Below, piece after piece: positions 10,401-20,414 of a stretch of DNA of 64,000 nt; position 1 is the stretch's first letter, and each line of letters starts with the position of its first letter. Source of the DNA: Vibrio aestivus (GTDB taxonomy: Bacteria > Pseudomonadota > Gammaproteobacteria > Enterobacterales > Vibrionaceae); contig JYJN01000083.1 in assembly GCA_003263845.1 (NCBI GenBank), positions 1 through 64,000 of the forward strand, in the 5' to 3' direction. The notes beneath the pieces are model-generated. The model searched no databases and was not told the DNA's origin. It saw only the letters and a list, made by a program, of their open reading frames with translations. Made by a program: the position numbers and the translations under genes.

Positions 10401-11230
10401 ATTTACCTTGGGGGCGCATTGTCGTTGAAGAGTTGCCACCGAGCGCCGTTTCCGTGTCGAAAGATCAGGTCATTCTCGATGCTGACTTACAACCCGTAGA
10501 AGGCGGAACAACGGTCCCATTTCAAGTCGAGAGTAATATCAATATCACTATCGGAGAGGACTTTAGGCTGTCAGCCTTTGGCTTGGAGGGCAATCTAGTT
10601 GGTCAGTTAATCGTGGCACAGGATGATCGAGGACCACAGATCAATGGTGAGATCAACATTGAAAACGGTTCATACAGTTCATTTGGGCAAGACTTGTTAA
10701 TTCAAGAAGGAAAGATCTTAATGAACGGGCCGGTTGATCAACCGTATGTGGCGATTACCGCCGTCCGAAACCCAGATAATACCCGAGATGATGTCACGGC
10801 AGGCATCAAAGTCAGTGGCCCTGCGGATGAGCCTGAAATAACCATCTTTTCTGAACCTGCAATGCCACAAGCGAATGCGCTATCCTATCTTTTAAGTGGC
10901 CAAGATATTGGTGCTGAATCGGATGGTAACGCGATGACAACGGCTTTGATTGGCCTTAGCTTAGCTAAAAGTGGCCGCGTTGTGGGTGAAATTGGTGAGG
11001 CTTTTGGTGTTCAAGAACTGCAAGTCGACACAGCTGGATCTGGGGAGGAATCGCAAGTGACTGTTAGTGGCTATGTTTTCCCAGGCTTACAAGTTAAATA
11101 TGGCGTAGGGATTTTCGATCCAGTCAGCGAGTTGACAGTACGCTATCGACTTTTGAGTAACTTGTATGTTGAGGTGGTTTCTGGCGTCGACAGTGCTGTG
11201 GATGTTCTGTATCAGTTTGATTGGAATTAG
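7471..11230 (+). CDS. tamB: Translocation and assembly module inner-membrane protein TamB (two apparent frameshifts)
   Basis: TamB is an AsmA-like, inner-membrane-anchored beta-rich protein that spans the periplasm and pairs with TamA. It is also linked to phospholipid transport to the outer membrane. One N-terminal membrane helix (residues about 13-35, LSLSLTGLVVVILFFVV) is followed by repetitive beta structure. The C-terminal DUF490 region shows WGRIVVEELP, SAVSVSKDQV, NGEINIENGSYSSFGQDLLIQ and YLLSGQDIG, and the protein ends QFDWN. Frame breaks at about 9280 (PFPDAT then LDIVAEGI; a T missing) and about 10382 (AKHA then KVDGNIHLPWGR; an A missing) split the gene into three open segments. 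Adding one base at each gives 1253 residues, the normal length. It is translationally coupled to tamA. Confidence 0.92.
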
Positions 11231-11350
11231 TATATTTAGTTGATGAATGAAATTAGTTCGAAAGTCATGCGGTCTGTATGAACTCTGAACAAGGTTGTAA
11301 CGTAGTAGTGATGAGATGCAGTGGTCAGTTAAAGTGTAAAGGAGAAGGAT

Positions 11351-11709
11351 ATGAGATATTTAATTGTCGTCGTTAGTTCCATTTTACTAATGGCCTGCGC
11401 TGCTACGCCCGGCCAGAGTCTAGCTCTGCGCAAGCGTGGAAAGATTTTGGCCAACAGCAAGCTTTGCAAGGTAGTAGATTTAAGTCTGAAAGCCGTTTAA
11501 CTAAGTCAGATAGTAATGGTGTCTTAAACGATGAGCTGTATATGGCCTACCAAGAAGGGTATGAGATGGGCAAAGAAGAGTACTGTCAGCAAAGCGCCTA
11601 CATGCTTGGTGTTGTCGGTAAGCCGTATTTAGGCATCTGCTATGATGTTGATCCTTTCTTCCAGCAAGATTACAACTCTGGTCGCAGCTCGAATGTCGGT
11701 AGGTTGTAA
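11351..11709 (+). CDS. DUF2799 family lipoprotein (one apparent frameshift)
   Basis: This is a small predicted outer-membrane lipoprotein, 119 residues after repair. The N-terminus MRYLIVVVSSILLMAC carries a clear lipobox (LLMAC, Cys16). The rest, AWKDFGQQQAL.G...LNDELYMAYQEGYEMGKEEYC, resembles the DUF2799 family, which has conserved W, G and YC positions and no known function. Between TPG and PESSSAQAW the frame changes near 11412, where one C appears to be missing in a GGCC context, so the signal peptide and the mature part lie in different frames. GGAGAAGG lies 4 bases before the ATG. It follows tamB by 120 bases and is closed by a terminator shared with ppa. Confidence 0.75.
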
Positions 11710-11722
11710 CTCGATCACTGAC

Positions 11723-11751
11723 AAAAAAAGCCGCGTTTAACGCGGCTTTTC
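11723..11751. terminator. Bidirectional intrinsic terminator between the DUF2799 gene and ppa
   Basis: The stem AAAAGCCGCGTT / AACGCGGCTTTT has A and T runs on both sides. It lies between the convergent ends of the lipoprotein gene (+) and ppa (-) and can serve both. Confidence 0.88.
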
Positions 11752-11768
11752 TAATTGGAAAGGCTTTA

Positions 11769-12296
11769 TTATTTTTTAGCACGCTCAAATGAGCTTAAGA
11801 TCTCTTGCTTGGCCGCATTGACATCGGCCCAACCATCCACTTTCACCCATTTGCCTGATTCAAGTTCTTTGTAGCGCTCGAAGAATTGGGTGATTTGCGC
11901 TTTGAGTAGCTCAGGAATGTCATCCACATTTTGGATGTGGTCGTACTCTTTTGAAAGCTTACTGTGCGGTACTGCGAACACCTTCGCATCTTCACCTGAC
12001 TCATCTGTCATGTTAAGTACGCCAACAGGGCGACAGCGAATCACTGAACCTGGCATTAGCGGGTAAGGCGTAGGTACTAGAACGTCCACAGGGTCGCCAT
12101 CTAAAGAAAGTGTATCGTTCACATAGCCGTAGTTACATGGGTAGAACATCGGTGCAGACATGAAGCGGTCTACAAATACCGCACCGCTGTCTTTATCGAC
12201 TTCATATTTGATAGGGTCAGCGTTGGCTGGGATTTCGATGACAACGTAAATATCATCAGGCAAGGATTTACCCGCAGGTACATCGTTAAGGCTCAT
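11769..12296 (-). CDS. ppa: Inorganic pyrophosphatase
   Basis: Soluble family I PPase, 175 residues. It hydrolyses pyrophosphate to two phosphates and so drives biosynthetic reactions in the cytoplasm. The signature DGDPVDVLV supplies the Mg-binding aspartates, and [27 protein letters not shown] and the C-terminal KWVKVDGW block match the E. coli enzyme throughout. AAGGAGA lies 6 bases before the ATG. The gene is intact, is convergent with the lipoprotein gene, and is followed upstream by fbp in the same direction. Confidence 0.97.
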   Translation of the reverse strand: MSLNDVPAGKSLPDDIYVVIEIPANADPIKYEVDKDSGAVFVDRFMSAPMFYPCNYGYVNDTLSLDGDPVDVLVPTPYPLMPGSVIRCRPVGVLNMTDESGEDAKVFAVPHSKLSKEYDHIQNVDDIPELLKAQITQFFERYKELESGKWVKVDGWADVNAAKQEILSSFERAKK

Positions 12297-12383
12297 AGAA
12301 TCTCCTTGTAAGAGCTTATTATTGAAAGTTATTACAGAATAACTTTAGCGTTTATTTGTTTTATGTAGAGTGTTTTGATGAAA

Positions 12384-12415
12384 AAAGCCCAGTTTTGCGA
12401 ACAAAACTGGGCTTT
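12384..12415 (-). terminator. Rho-independent terminator of fbp
   Basis: A perfect 14-bp stem AAAGCCCAGTTTTG / CAAAACTGGGCTTT with loop CGAA is followed on the minus strand by a T6 run. It lies 42 bases beyond the fbp stop codon and separates fbp from ppa. Confidence 0.9.
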
Positions 12416-12456
12416 CCTCCTAATGGGTCATGGAGTTGAATCAACTAATCAATGTG

Positions 12457-13478
<1,022 letters not shown>

Positions 13479-13545
13479 TTAACTAATTTGTTTTTGGGGG
13501 ATGAATACAAACGTTTGCTTCTTTATGAGCAATGAGGTTTGAATA

Positions 13546-13815
13546 TAGGGTCTGTTGGCTTTTCGAGATTAAGTTTTGTTCGAGATAAAAATCGTTTTAG
13601 GCGCGGCGAAGGTTATGTAACTTAGTCATTCTAAGTAAGTATCCTTCAACAAAGCATAAAACGATTTTAGCCGAACCCTTCGGGCAGCCTTTGTGCTTCA
13701 TTTCTACTGCGTTATCAGCTTCTCATGTAGGCCAACTACACATCAAAGCCTCCGCTTTGTATCCATTTCCCCACAGAGGGCTGCAAAACTCAGCTCGAAA
13801 GGTCATCAGACCCTA
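13546..13815. repeat. 270-bp palindromic element with imperfect terminal inverted repeats (MITE- or ERIC-like)
   Basis: The left end begins TAGGGTCTGTTGGC and the right end is its imperfect complement, ending in GACCCTA. The inverted arms extend about 33 bases (TAGGGTCTG, TTTTCGAG and GTTTTG are shared by both). A second, nested inverted repeat (AAAATCGTTTTAGGC near 13588 and AAAACGATTTTAGCC near 13657) lies inside the left half. No open frame codes for a transposase. From memory, similar blocks with these ends recur in intergenic regions of many Vibrio genomes. No certain target duplication is seen beyond a possible TA. The element occupies most of the gap between the divergent fbp and mpl genes. 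Confidence 0.75.
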
Positions 13816-13972
13816 CAATTAGTGTAAGTGTCAGATCTTATTAATGGTACTGAAGTAACTGCATGACGTCGCATTTCATTTGTCGAGTTTCAGGATTTTG
13901 CAAACTCACTCGCTTTTGCCAATGAAATGGCGATAATGAGGGAAACACTTAAAAAGCATGGGACAGCGGTTT

Positions 13973-15327
13973 ATGCATATTCATATTTTGGGAATTTGTG
14001 GCACCTTCATGGGAGGGGCGGCTGTGTTGGCGCGCAGCTTGGTCATAAGGTTACGGGTAGTGATGCGAACGTTTATCCACCCATGAGTACGTTGCTTGAG
14101 TCTCAAGGTATTGAAATAATAGAAGGTTTTGACCCTTCTCAGTTAGAACCTAAGCCTGATTTAGTCGTGATTGGCAATGCGATGAGTCGTGGAAACCCGT
14201 GCGTTGAACACGTTCTTAATAGCAATTTACGCTACACATCAGGCCCACAATGGCTGCAGGAATTTCTGCTGCACGACCGCTGGGTGCTGGCTGTTTCTGG
14301 CACGCACGGTAAAACGACAACCTCTAGCATGTTGGCTTGGATACTGGAAGATTGCGGTTATCAGCCCGGATTTCTCGTTGGAGGCGTGTTAGGGAACTTT
14401 GGGGTATCGGCCAGATTAGGCGAAAGCATGTTTTTTGTGGTCGAAGCAGATGAATATGACAGTGCTTTTTTCGATAAGCGTTCTAAGTTTGTCCATTACC
14501 ACCCAAGAACACTCGTGATGAATAACCTAGAGTTTGATCATGCTGATATCTTTGACGATCTTGAAGCGATAAAGCGTCAATTTCATCATTTAGTTCGAAC
14601 AGTACCAAGTAATGGTCGGATCTTTGCTCCACAATCGGATATCGCATTAGCCGATGTGTTGGAGCGAGGATGTTGGAGTGAAACAGAGTTTACGGGTAAA
14701 GATTCCGATTGGTCGGCAAGCAAAGTGAAAGTAGATGGATCGGTATTTGATGTGTTCTTCCACAATGAGAAAGTTGGCACGGTTGATTGGGACTTGGTAG
14801 GGGACCATAACGTTGATAATGCGTTGATGGCGATTGCTGCGGCAAGGCACGTTGGGGTGACTCCGGATCTTGCCTGTGAATCTTTGGCTAAATTTATTAA
14901 TACTAAACGCCGACTAGAGCTGAAAGGCGAAGTTAATGGCATTGCGGTGTATGACGATTTCGCCCATCATCCGACGGCGATTGAACTTACTGTGGGTGGT
15001 TTGCGTAATAAAGTCGGCGAGAGCAAAAATCATTGCGGTGCTTGAACCGCGCTCTGCACCATGAAACGTGGCGTACATAAGCAAACGCTAGCAGCATCAC
15101 TCGAAAAAGCGGATTCGGTATATTTATATCAACCAGACAATATTGAATGGTCGGTGCAGGATATCGCGGATCAATGCCATCAAGCGGCTTATGTGAGTGA
15201 TCAGGTTGATCAGCTTGTGGCGCAAATTGTTGAAGAAGCGCAGCCAGGGGATCAGATCCTCGTGATGAGTAATGGTGGCTTTGAAGGCATTCACGATAAG
15301 CTGCTTTCCGCTTTAAAACAAAAATAA
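13973..15327 (+). CDS. mpl: UDP-N-acetylmuramate:L-alanyl-gamma-D-glutamyl-meso-diaminopimelate ligase (apparent frameshifts)
   Basis: Mpl attaches recycled murein tripeptide to UDP-MurNAc in peptidoglycan recycling. The start is the ATG of [15 protein letters not shown], which aligns with E. coli Mpl. The P-loop [52 protein letters not shown] and [11 protein letters not shown] are all present. The frame breaks at about 14040 (ARSL then GHKVTG; a G missing), around 15024-15029 (an indel in the A run) and about 15057 (EPRSA then TMKRGVHKQ). Repair gives about 451 residues. The 3' part ends [20 protein letters not shown]. The gene probably shares a transcript with ubiX, which starts 29 bases later. 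Confidence 0.92.
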
Positions 15328-15355
15328 CCCGAACAGAAGCAACAGAGACGTATTC

Positions 15356-15986
15356 ATGACAACACGTGTTTCACCGAAAGAAAAAGCCATCACACTAGCA
15401 TTTACAGGCGCGTCAGGTGCTCCCTATGGCTTGCGGTTACTTGAGTGCTTGTTAGCGGCTGATTACACCGTTTATCTTTTGATTTCATCAGCAGCGCGTG
15501 TGGTGTTGGCTACGGAGCATGGATTAAAGTTGCTAGTGGCCTGATGCGACAAAAGAGAAGTTGGTTGAGCACCTAGGCTGTGACGCTGACAAATTGATTG
15601 TGTGCGGTAAAGAAGACTGGTTCTCTCCGGTTGCCTCAGGTTCTGCTGCACCGAAACAAATGGTGGTTTGCCCGTGTTCAGCAGGCAGTGTTGCCGCCAT
15701 TGCTCACGGCATGTCAGACAATTTGATTGAGCGCGCAGCCGATGTGGTGATGAAAGAAAAAGGCCAGCTCCTGTTGGTCGTGCGTGAAACGCCGTTTTCG
15801 ACCTTACATCTAGAGAACATGCATAAGTTGTCTCAAATGGGTGTAACCATTATGCCTGCGGCACCGGGTTTTTATCACCAGCCTAAATCGATCGAAGATT
15901 TGATCGACTTTATGGTTGCGAGAATGTTGGATCATTTGGGTGTTGAGCAGGGATTAGTACCTCGCTGGGGCTACGATCAGCGTTAG
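15356..15986 (+). CDS. ubiX: Flavin prenyltransferase UbiX (two apparent frameshifts)
   Basis: UbiX prenylates FMN to make the cofactor of the decarboxylase UbiD in ubiquinone synthesis. The N-terminal [15 protein letters not shown] nucleotide-binding motif, [29 protein letters not shown]-like block, [12 protein letters not shown] and MPAAPGFYH are typical. Two missing bases close together (about 15532 and 15540) turn the expected [14 protein letters not shown] into a stop. Adding both restores 210 residues. The ATG follows mpl by 28 bases. Confidence 0.92.
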
Positions 15987-16011
15987 TCTGTAACCTGTAG
16001 ATATATAACCA

Positions 16012-16044
16012 TTAGCTATAGTGAAAGTGGATCCATATAGCTAA
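16012..16044. repeat. 9-bp perfect inverted repeat between ubiX and the TPP riboswitch
   Basis: TTAGCTATA and TATAGCTAA are separated by 15 bases. No T run follows, so it is a weak terminator candidate for ubiX. It could also be a binding site in the thiB promoter region. Confidence 0.4.
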
Positions 16045-16075
16045 ATAGATCTTTTCCCATTAGTATGTGTAGCAC

Positions 16076-16228
16076 TCATCGGGGAGCTACCTATTCTTAT
16101 ATTGTGAATTTTATACAGAGATTCTCATAAAGAATAAGGCGCTGAGATCAGGCTAGGCCTGGGACCCGTATGTTAGAGGCGACGATGCCTCTGCTTTACC
16201 TGAACCAGATAATGCTGGCGTAGGAATT
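16076..16228 (+). promoter_or_regulatory. TPP riboswitch (THI element) upstream of thiBPQ
   Basis: The conserved THI-box core is readable. CGGGGAGC opens the element, GCGCTGAGATC carries the CUGAGA motif, GACCCGT follows, and ACCTGAACCAGATAATGC with TGGCGTAGGAA closes the helices. The arm CCTATTCTT / AAGAATAAGG forms an extended P3 stem. Downstream, TCCTTG (16272-16277) can pair with CAAGGA (16297-16302), which covers the AAGGAG Shine-Dalgarno of thiB. This points to ligand-controlled translation: thiamine pyrophosphate would shut off thiamine uptake. The aptamer is clear from the sequence; the switching mechanism is inference. Confidence 0.93.
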
Positions 16229-16311
16229 GAGTAAGGACTTTTCTTAATACAGTCGGACCTTTCTTGCTGTTTCCTTGCTCATCTGCGCCGCTCGCTCAAG
16301 GAGACCGGGCA

Positions 16312-17307
16312 ATGACCCTAACAAGAATTTCTCTTGCCTTTGCTACAGCTGCAGCTTCATTTTCTGCTCTATCTGCAGATAATACTTTAACCATTTATAC
16401 TTACGACTCGTTTGCCGCCGATTGGGGCCCTGGCCCGAAAGTCGAAGCCGCATTTGAAGCAAAGTGTGGTTGTGACGTTAACTTCGTGGCGCTTGATGAC
16501 GGTGTTTCTATTCTTAACCGCTTGCGCTTGGAAGGCGGAAAAAGCAAGGCGGATATTGTTCTTGGTCTAGATAACAACCTGATGGCGGAAGCCAAAGCGA
16601 CGGGGTTACTGGCTGAGCACAGTGTTGATGCCAGCACAATTACCCTGCCTAACGGTTGGCAAGACGATACCTTCATTCCTTACGATTACGGCTACTTTGC
16701 TTTTGTATACAATAAAGAGCAGTTAGCAAATCCACCAAAAAGTTTGAAAGAGCTGGTGGAGCAACGTGATGATTTGAAAGTGATTTATCAAGATCCGCGT
16801 ACATCGACACCAGGGCAAGGTTTAATGCTGTGGATGAAGTCGGTTTACGGAGAGGATGTGACAAGTGCTTGGCAGCAATTGGCACAAAAAACCGTGACAG
16901 TTACTAAAGGCTGGTCTGAAGCCTACTCGATGTTCTTAGAAGGCGAGTCTGATTTAGTTCTTTCATACACCACGTCACCGGCTTATCACTTGATTGCTGA
17001 AGGCGATGATAACTATGCTGCGGCGAGCTTTGCCGAGGGACACTACACGCAAGTGGAAGTGGCTGCGAAAGTGAAAGGCAGCAAAAATGCTGAGTTAGCG
17101 GATGAGTTCATGGCATTTATCTTAAGTGAAGAATTCCAAAGTGCGATGCCAACGGGCAACTGGATGTACCCAGTGACCGACGTGAAGTTACCTGAAGGAT
17201 TTGAAACACTAGTACAGCCAGCGAAAGCCCTAAGCTTCTCACCAGACGAAGTGGCGCAGCAGCGCCGAGCTTGGATTCGTGAGTGGCAAAATGCGCTGAC
17301 TCAATAA
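16312..17307 (+). CDS. thiB: Thiamine ABC transporter, periplasmic binding protein ThiB
   Basis: ThiB captures thiamine, TMP and TPP in the periplasm and delivers it to ThiP/ThiQ. It has 331 residues with an N-terminal signal peptide ending near SALSA. The mature start TIYTYDSFAADWGPGP and the blocks LEDGVS-like (LDDGVSILNRL), YDYGYFAFVYN, YQDPRTSTPG, KGWSEAY.MFL.GESDLVLSYTTSPAYH and PTGNWMYPV match E. coli ThiB closely. The start ATG 16312 has AAGGAG 8 bases upstream, the site that the riboswitch platform can hide. An earlier in-frame start would lie inside the regulatory leader. It is the first gene of thiBPQ. Confidence 0.96.
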   Translation: MTLTRISLAFATAAASFSALSADNTLTIYTYDSFAADWGPGPKVEAAFEAKCGCDVNFVALDDGVSILNRLRLEGGKSKADIVLGLDNNLMAEAKATGLLAEHSVDASTITLPNGWQDDTFIPYDYGYFAFVYNKEQLANPPKSLKELVEQRDDLKVIYQDPRTSTPGQGLMLWMKSVYGEDVTSAWQQLAQKTVTVTKGWSEAYSMFLEGESDLVLSYTTSPAYHLIAEGDDNYAAASFAEGHYTQVEVAAKVKGSKNAELADEFMAFILSEEFQSAMPTGNWMYPVTDVKLPEGFETLVQPAKALSFSPDEVAQQRRAWIREWQNALTQ

Positions 17308-17343
17308 AGCGCATGAGTGTTTGAAGGTAATTAAGGATCAATC

Positions 17344-18975
17344 TTGAATAAGATTCCAAAGCTAGGATTATGGGTCGCGATAGTTATCGCGACCTTTGTT
17401 GTTTGTGCGTTAGGCGCGCTGTTTGTTGCCGCCCCTAGTTTGGATTTTCGAACGGTGTGGAGCGATCCGTACTATCGTCACGTCACGCAGTTTAGTTTTT
17501 ATCAGGCCTTTCTTTCCACTTTGCTTAGTGTCGGCTTTGCTATACCCGTTGCCCATGCCTTGTCTCGACGAGATTTTAAAGGCAAATCACTGCTGCTTAA
17601 GTTGTTTTCCGCCACGCTTGTCCTGCCTGTGTTGGTTGGTGTATTTGGCATACTCGCTATCTATGGCAACAGTGGCTTATTGGCATCTGCGCTGAGTTCT
17701 GTGGATACATCCCTACCATTTTCTATCTATGGGCTTAACGGGATTCTACTTGCTCACGTCTTTTTTAATCTCCCTTATGCCAGTCGATTACTGTTACAAG
17801 CTCTAGAAACTGTGCCAGTTGAACAACATAGACTTGCAGCTCATCTTGGAATGAACGGATGGCAGAAGTTTAAGTGGGTAGAATGGCCAAGGCTCAAACA
17901 GCAATTGCCTCATGTGTGTGGCTTGGTTTTCATGCTGTGCTTTACCAGCTTTGCGACCGTGATGGCGTTAGGCGGAGGGCCCAAATCGACAACCATTGAG
18001 CTTGCGATCTATCAAGCCATTAAGTTCGACTTTGATTTGCAGGCAGGGGCGCTTTTGGCATTATGGCAGATGCTACTGTGCGGCGTGTTAGCATTGGGAA
18101 TTCAACGTTTAGCGAAACCGCTAGCTGTACATGCTGGTGGGGCCGTTCATAGCCGAGACAAAAATTACGACACCCGAGTGGCAAAGTGGTGGGATTGTGT
18201 ATGGATTGGTTTGGCTTGTTTGTTGGTCTTGCCACCTTTATTGATGGTTGTCTTGAGTGGCTTCAATGCTCAAGCATTCAACGTGCTCGTCGATGGCCGT
18301 TATTGGTTGGCACTTTGGTCTTCCATAAAGGTTGCGGCTTTCGCTGCTTCTCTTGCTCTAAGTGCGGGCATCGCAATTTTAATGACCAGTCGTGCTTTGC
18401 GATTGCGGTATAACAACAAGCAAGCGGATCATGTTGAGTTACTGGGGACAATTATCTTAGTCACGCCTGGTTTGGTTATCACTACCGGGCTGTTTCTACT
18501 TCTTCGCTCAATAACGGATGCTTTTAGCCATGCGTTTATTGTGGTGGTGATTGTGAATGCACTAATGGCGCTGCCGTATGTGATTAAATCCCTTTCACAA
18601 CCAATGCTGTATATTGCCCAGCAATATCAGTTTTTGTGCCCAAGCCTAGGTATGGTAGGCGTGCAGAGATTTCGTTTGGTCGAGTGGAGAGCACTACGCA
18701 AGCCGTTTGCGACAGCCTTTGCACTAAGCTTTATGTTGTCGATGGGGGATTTAAGCGCCATCGCTCTGTTTGGCAGCCAAGAATTTAGAACGCTCCCTTT
18801 GTACTTATTCCAACTGCTTGGAAGTTACCAAATGGAGGCGGCAGCGGTGGTGTCACTGACGCTATTGGTTATCAGCGTAAGCTGCTTTGCTGTGGTCGAA
18901 AGGTTGTTTGGCGTAAAGAGTTCCCAGCAATCTCAAGTTAACAAAAAGCGTAAGGATAAACATGCTCACTCTTGA
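17344..18975 (+). CDS. thiP: Thiamine ABC transporter, permease ThiP
   Basis: This is a 543-residue inner-membrane permease made of two fused halves with about 12 membrane helices. Each half carries an EAA-type loop for contact with the ATPase: AAHLGMNGWQKFKWVEWP in the first and CPSLGMVGVQRFRLVEWR in the second. The start is TTG at 17344, with AAGGAT upstream; the encoded N-terminus MNKIPKLGLWVAIVIA runs directly into the first helix. It follows thiB by 36 bases and overlaps thiQ by 14. The gene is intact. Confidence 0.95.
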   Translation: MNKIPKLGLWVAIVIATFVVCALGALFVAAPSLDFRTVWSDPYYRHVTQFSFYQAFLSTLLSVGFAIPVAHALSRRDFKGKSLLLKLFSATLVLPVLVGVFGILAIYGNSGLLASALSSVDTSLPFSIYGLNGILLAHVFFNLPYASRLLLQALETVPVEQHRLAAHLGMNGWQKFKWVEWPRLKQQLPHVCGLVFMLCFTSFATVMALGGGPKSTTIELAIYQAIKFDFDLQAGALLALWQMLLCGVLALGIQRLAKPLAVHAGGAVHSRDKNYDTRVAKWWDCVWIGLACLLVLPPLLMVVLSGFNAQAFNVLVDGRYWLALWSSIKVAAFAASLALSAGIAILMTSRALRLRYNNKQADHVELLGTIILVTPGLVITTGLFLLLRSITDAFSHAFIVVVIVNALMALPYVIKSLSQPMLYIAQQYQFLCPSLGMVGVQRFRLVEWRALRKPFATAFALSFMLSMGDLSAIALFGSQEFRTLPLYLFQLLGSYQMEAAAVVSLTLLVISVSCFAVVERLFGVKSSQQSQVNKKRKDKHAHS

Positions 18976-19666
18976 TTGTGTGAAATATTACTATTATCAG
19001 GACTTGTATGAGTTCGACTTGCAAGTCGAGCCGGGAAGTATCGTCGCTTTAATGGGGCCAAGTGGAGCAGGTAAGTCAACGTTATTTAGTTTGGTGGCAG
19101 GCTTCATTGAGCCTCAATCAGGTACGATTGAAGCTAATGGTATAGCGCTTGTCGGGCTTCCGCCTCATCGAAGACCTTGCGCCATGCTTTTCCAAGAACA
19201 CAATTTGTTTGCGCATCTAACGGTTGAGGAAAACATTGGCCTAGGATTGCACCCAAATTTGCGTCTGACGGAGCAGGAAAAAGAGCAGGTAAGGTACGCA
19301 GCGCATCAAGTCGGCGTAGATGCGATGCTCGATAGATTGCCAGAGCAGTTGTCCGGAGGGCAGCGTCAGCGAGTCGCACTGGCTCGCTGCTTCGTGCAGC
19401 AACATCCTATTTGGTTGTTAGACGAACCATTTTCGGCGCTCGATCCTATCTTGCGAGAAGAAATGCTGACTCTAGTGAAGGAGTTGGCTAATGAACGCAA
19501 TATAACCGTAGTAATGGTGACTCACCACATCAGCGACGCCAGAGCAATTGCGACTCACTTTACTTTTATGAGTCAAGGTAAGGTGGAGCTGACAGAAGAC
19601 ATTGAGAAATTAACGGTTAATCACCCTTATCAACCATTAAGCAAGTTTGTTCGAGCTGGCGGATAA
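18962..19666 (+). CDS. thiQ: Thiamine ABC transporter, ATP-binding protein ThiQ
   Basis: ThiQ is the 234-residue ATPase that powers thiamine import. Walker A is GPSGAGKST (residues about 32-40), the Q-loop is LFQEHNLFAHLTV, the signature is LSGGQRQRVALAR, and Walker B is WLLDEPFSALD followed by the H-loop (VTHH). It lacks long C-terminal regulatory domains, as expected for ThiQ. It overlaps the end of thiP and ends the operon, followed by a terminator. Confidence 0.96.
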   Translation: MLTLDCVKYYYYQDLYEFDLQVEPGSIVALMGPSGAGKSTLFSLVAGFIEPQSGTIEANGIALVGLPPHRRPCAMLFQEHNLFAHLTVEENIGLGLHPNLRLTEQEKEQVRYAAHQVGVDAMLDRLPEQLSGGQRQRVALARCFVQQHPIWLLDEPFSALDPILREEMLTLVKELANERNITVVMVTHHISDARAIATHFTFMSQGKVELTEDIEKLTVNHPYQPLSKFVRAGG

Positions 19667-19712
19667 GTTTCGGACTGTATAGTTTCTTAAGGCATAGTAT
19701 CTGAAAGCATAA

Positions 19713-19742
19713 AAAAGCTGAGCACTTAGGCTCAGCTTTTTA
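19713..19742. terminator. Bidirectional terminator between thiQ and darP
   Basis: The stem AAAGCTGAGC / GCTCAGCTTT has loop ACTTAG, with A and T runs on both flanks. It serves the convergent ends of thiQ (+) and darP (-). Confidence 0.88.
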
Positions 19743-19768
19743 GTTTTCCAATCAATGAAAGCGTAGGC

Positions 19769-20295
19769 TTAGATTGAATCTTCGTTTAGCTCTTTAAGCA
19801 TTTGGAAGATTTCACGGAATGCCTTAGCTGGCTTACCCGCTTTTTTCTCTTTGTTCGCTTGGCGCGCTAATTGGCGTAGGCGCTGACGATCCGCTGCTGG
19901 GTAAAGCTCTAAAACATCACCGATAGCGCTATCACCCTCTTCAACTACGCGGTCGCGAAGCTGCTCAAGTTTGTGTAATTCAGCAGTAGCTTGTGAGTGC
20001 TTATTGCGTACTTTGTCTAGAGCGGCTTGCAGTGGCTCTGGATCTTCATTACGCATCAGTTTACCAATGTACTGAAGCTGACGGCGTTTTGCTTCATTCT
20101 TGAAGCGTTGCGCGTCTTTGATCGCATCAGCAAGATCTTCACTTAGCGGAAATTTTTCTAATACGGATGCTTTAGTGCAACAAGCTCTTCGCCTAACTTT
20201 TGCAACTCTTCCATGTCTTGCTTTAACTCGGTCTTACTTACCCAGATGATCTCTTCTTCTGGTTCCCAAGGCGCTTTCTGGTTTTTACGGGCCAT
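19769..20295 (-). CDS. darP: Ribosome-associated assembly protein DarP/YjgA (DUF615; one apparent frameshift)
   Basis: DarP binds late 50S precursors and helps mature the peptidyl-transferase region. It is a small, highly charged, helical protein. The start ATG at 20295 gives [25 protein letters not shown], matching the family N-terminus. A missing A in a run near 20171 breaks [19 protein letters not shown]. The rest ([45 protein letters not shown]) is in the second frame. After repair it has 175 residues. It is divergent from pmbA, the usual arrangement in gammaproteobacteria. Confidence 0.9.
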
Positions 20296-20414
20296 CTTTT
20301 CTGCCTATATCACTATCTCAAACTAATATTAGGTCTATTTTAACAAGAATCGTGGGGAGAAAGCGAAATTCTTGTTATCCTAACTCTATTAATAGTAAAT
20401 AACTTAGATTGAAT

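Noticed and set aside
9204..10499. Separate genes inside the tamB region
   Set aside because: The three open segments are consecutive parts of one TamB protein; one added base at each junction joins them without loss.
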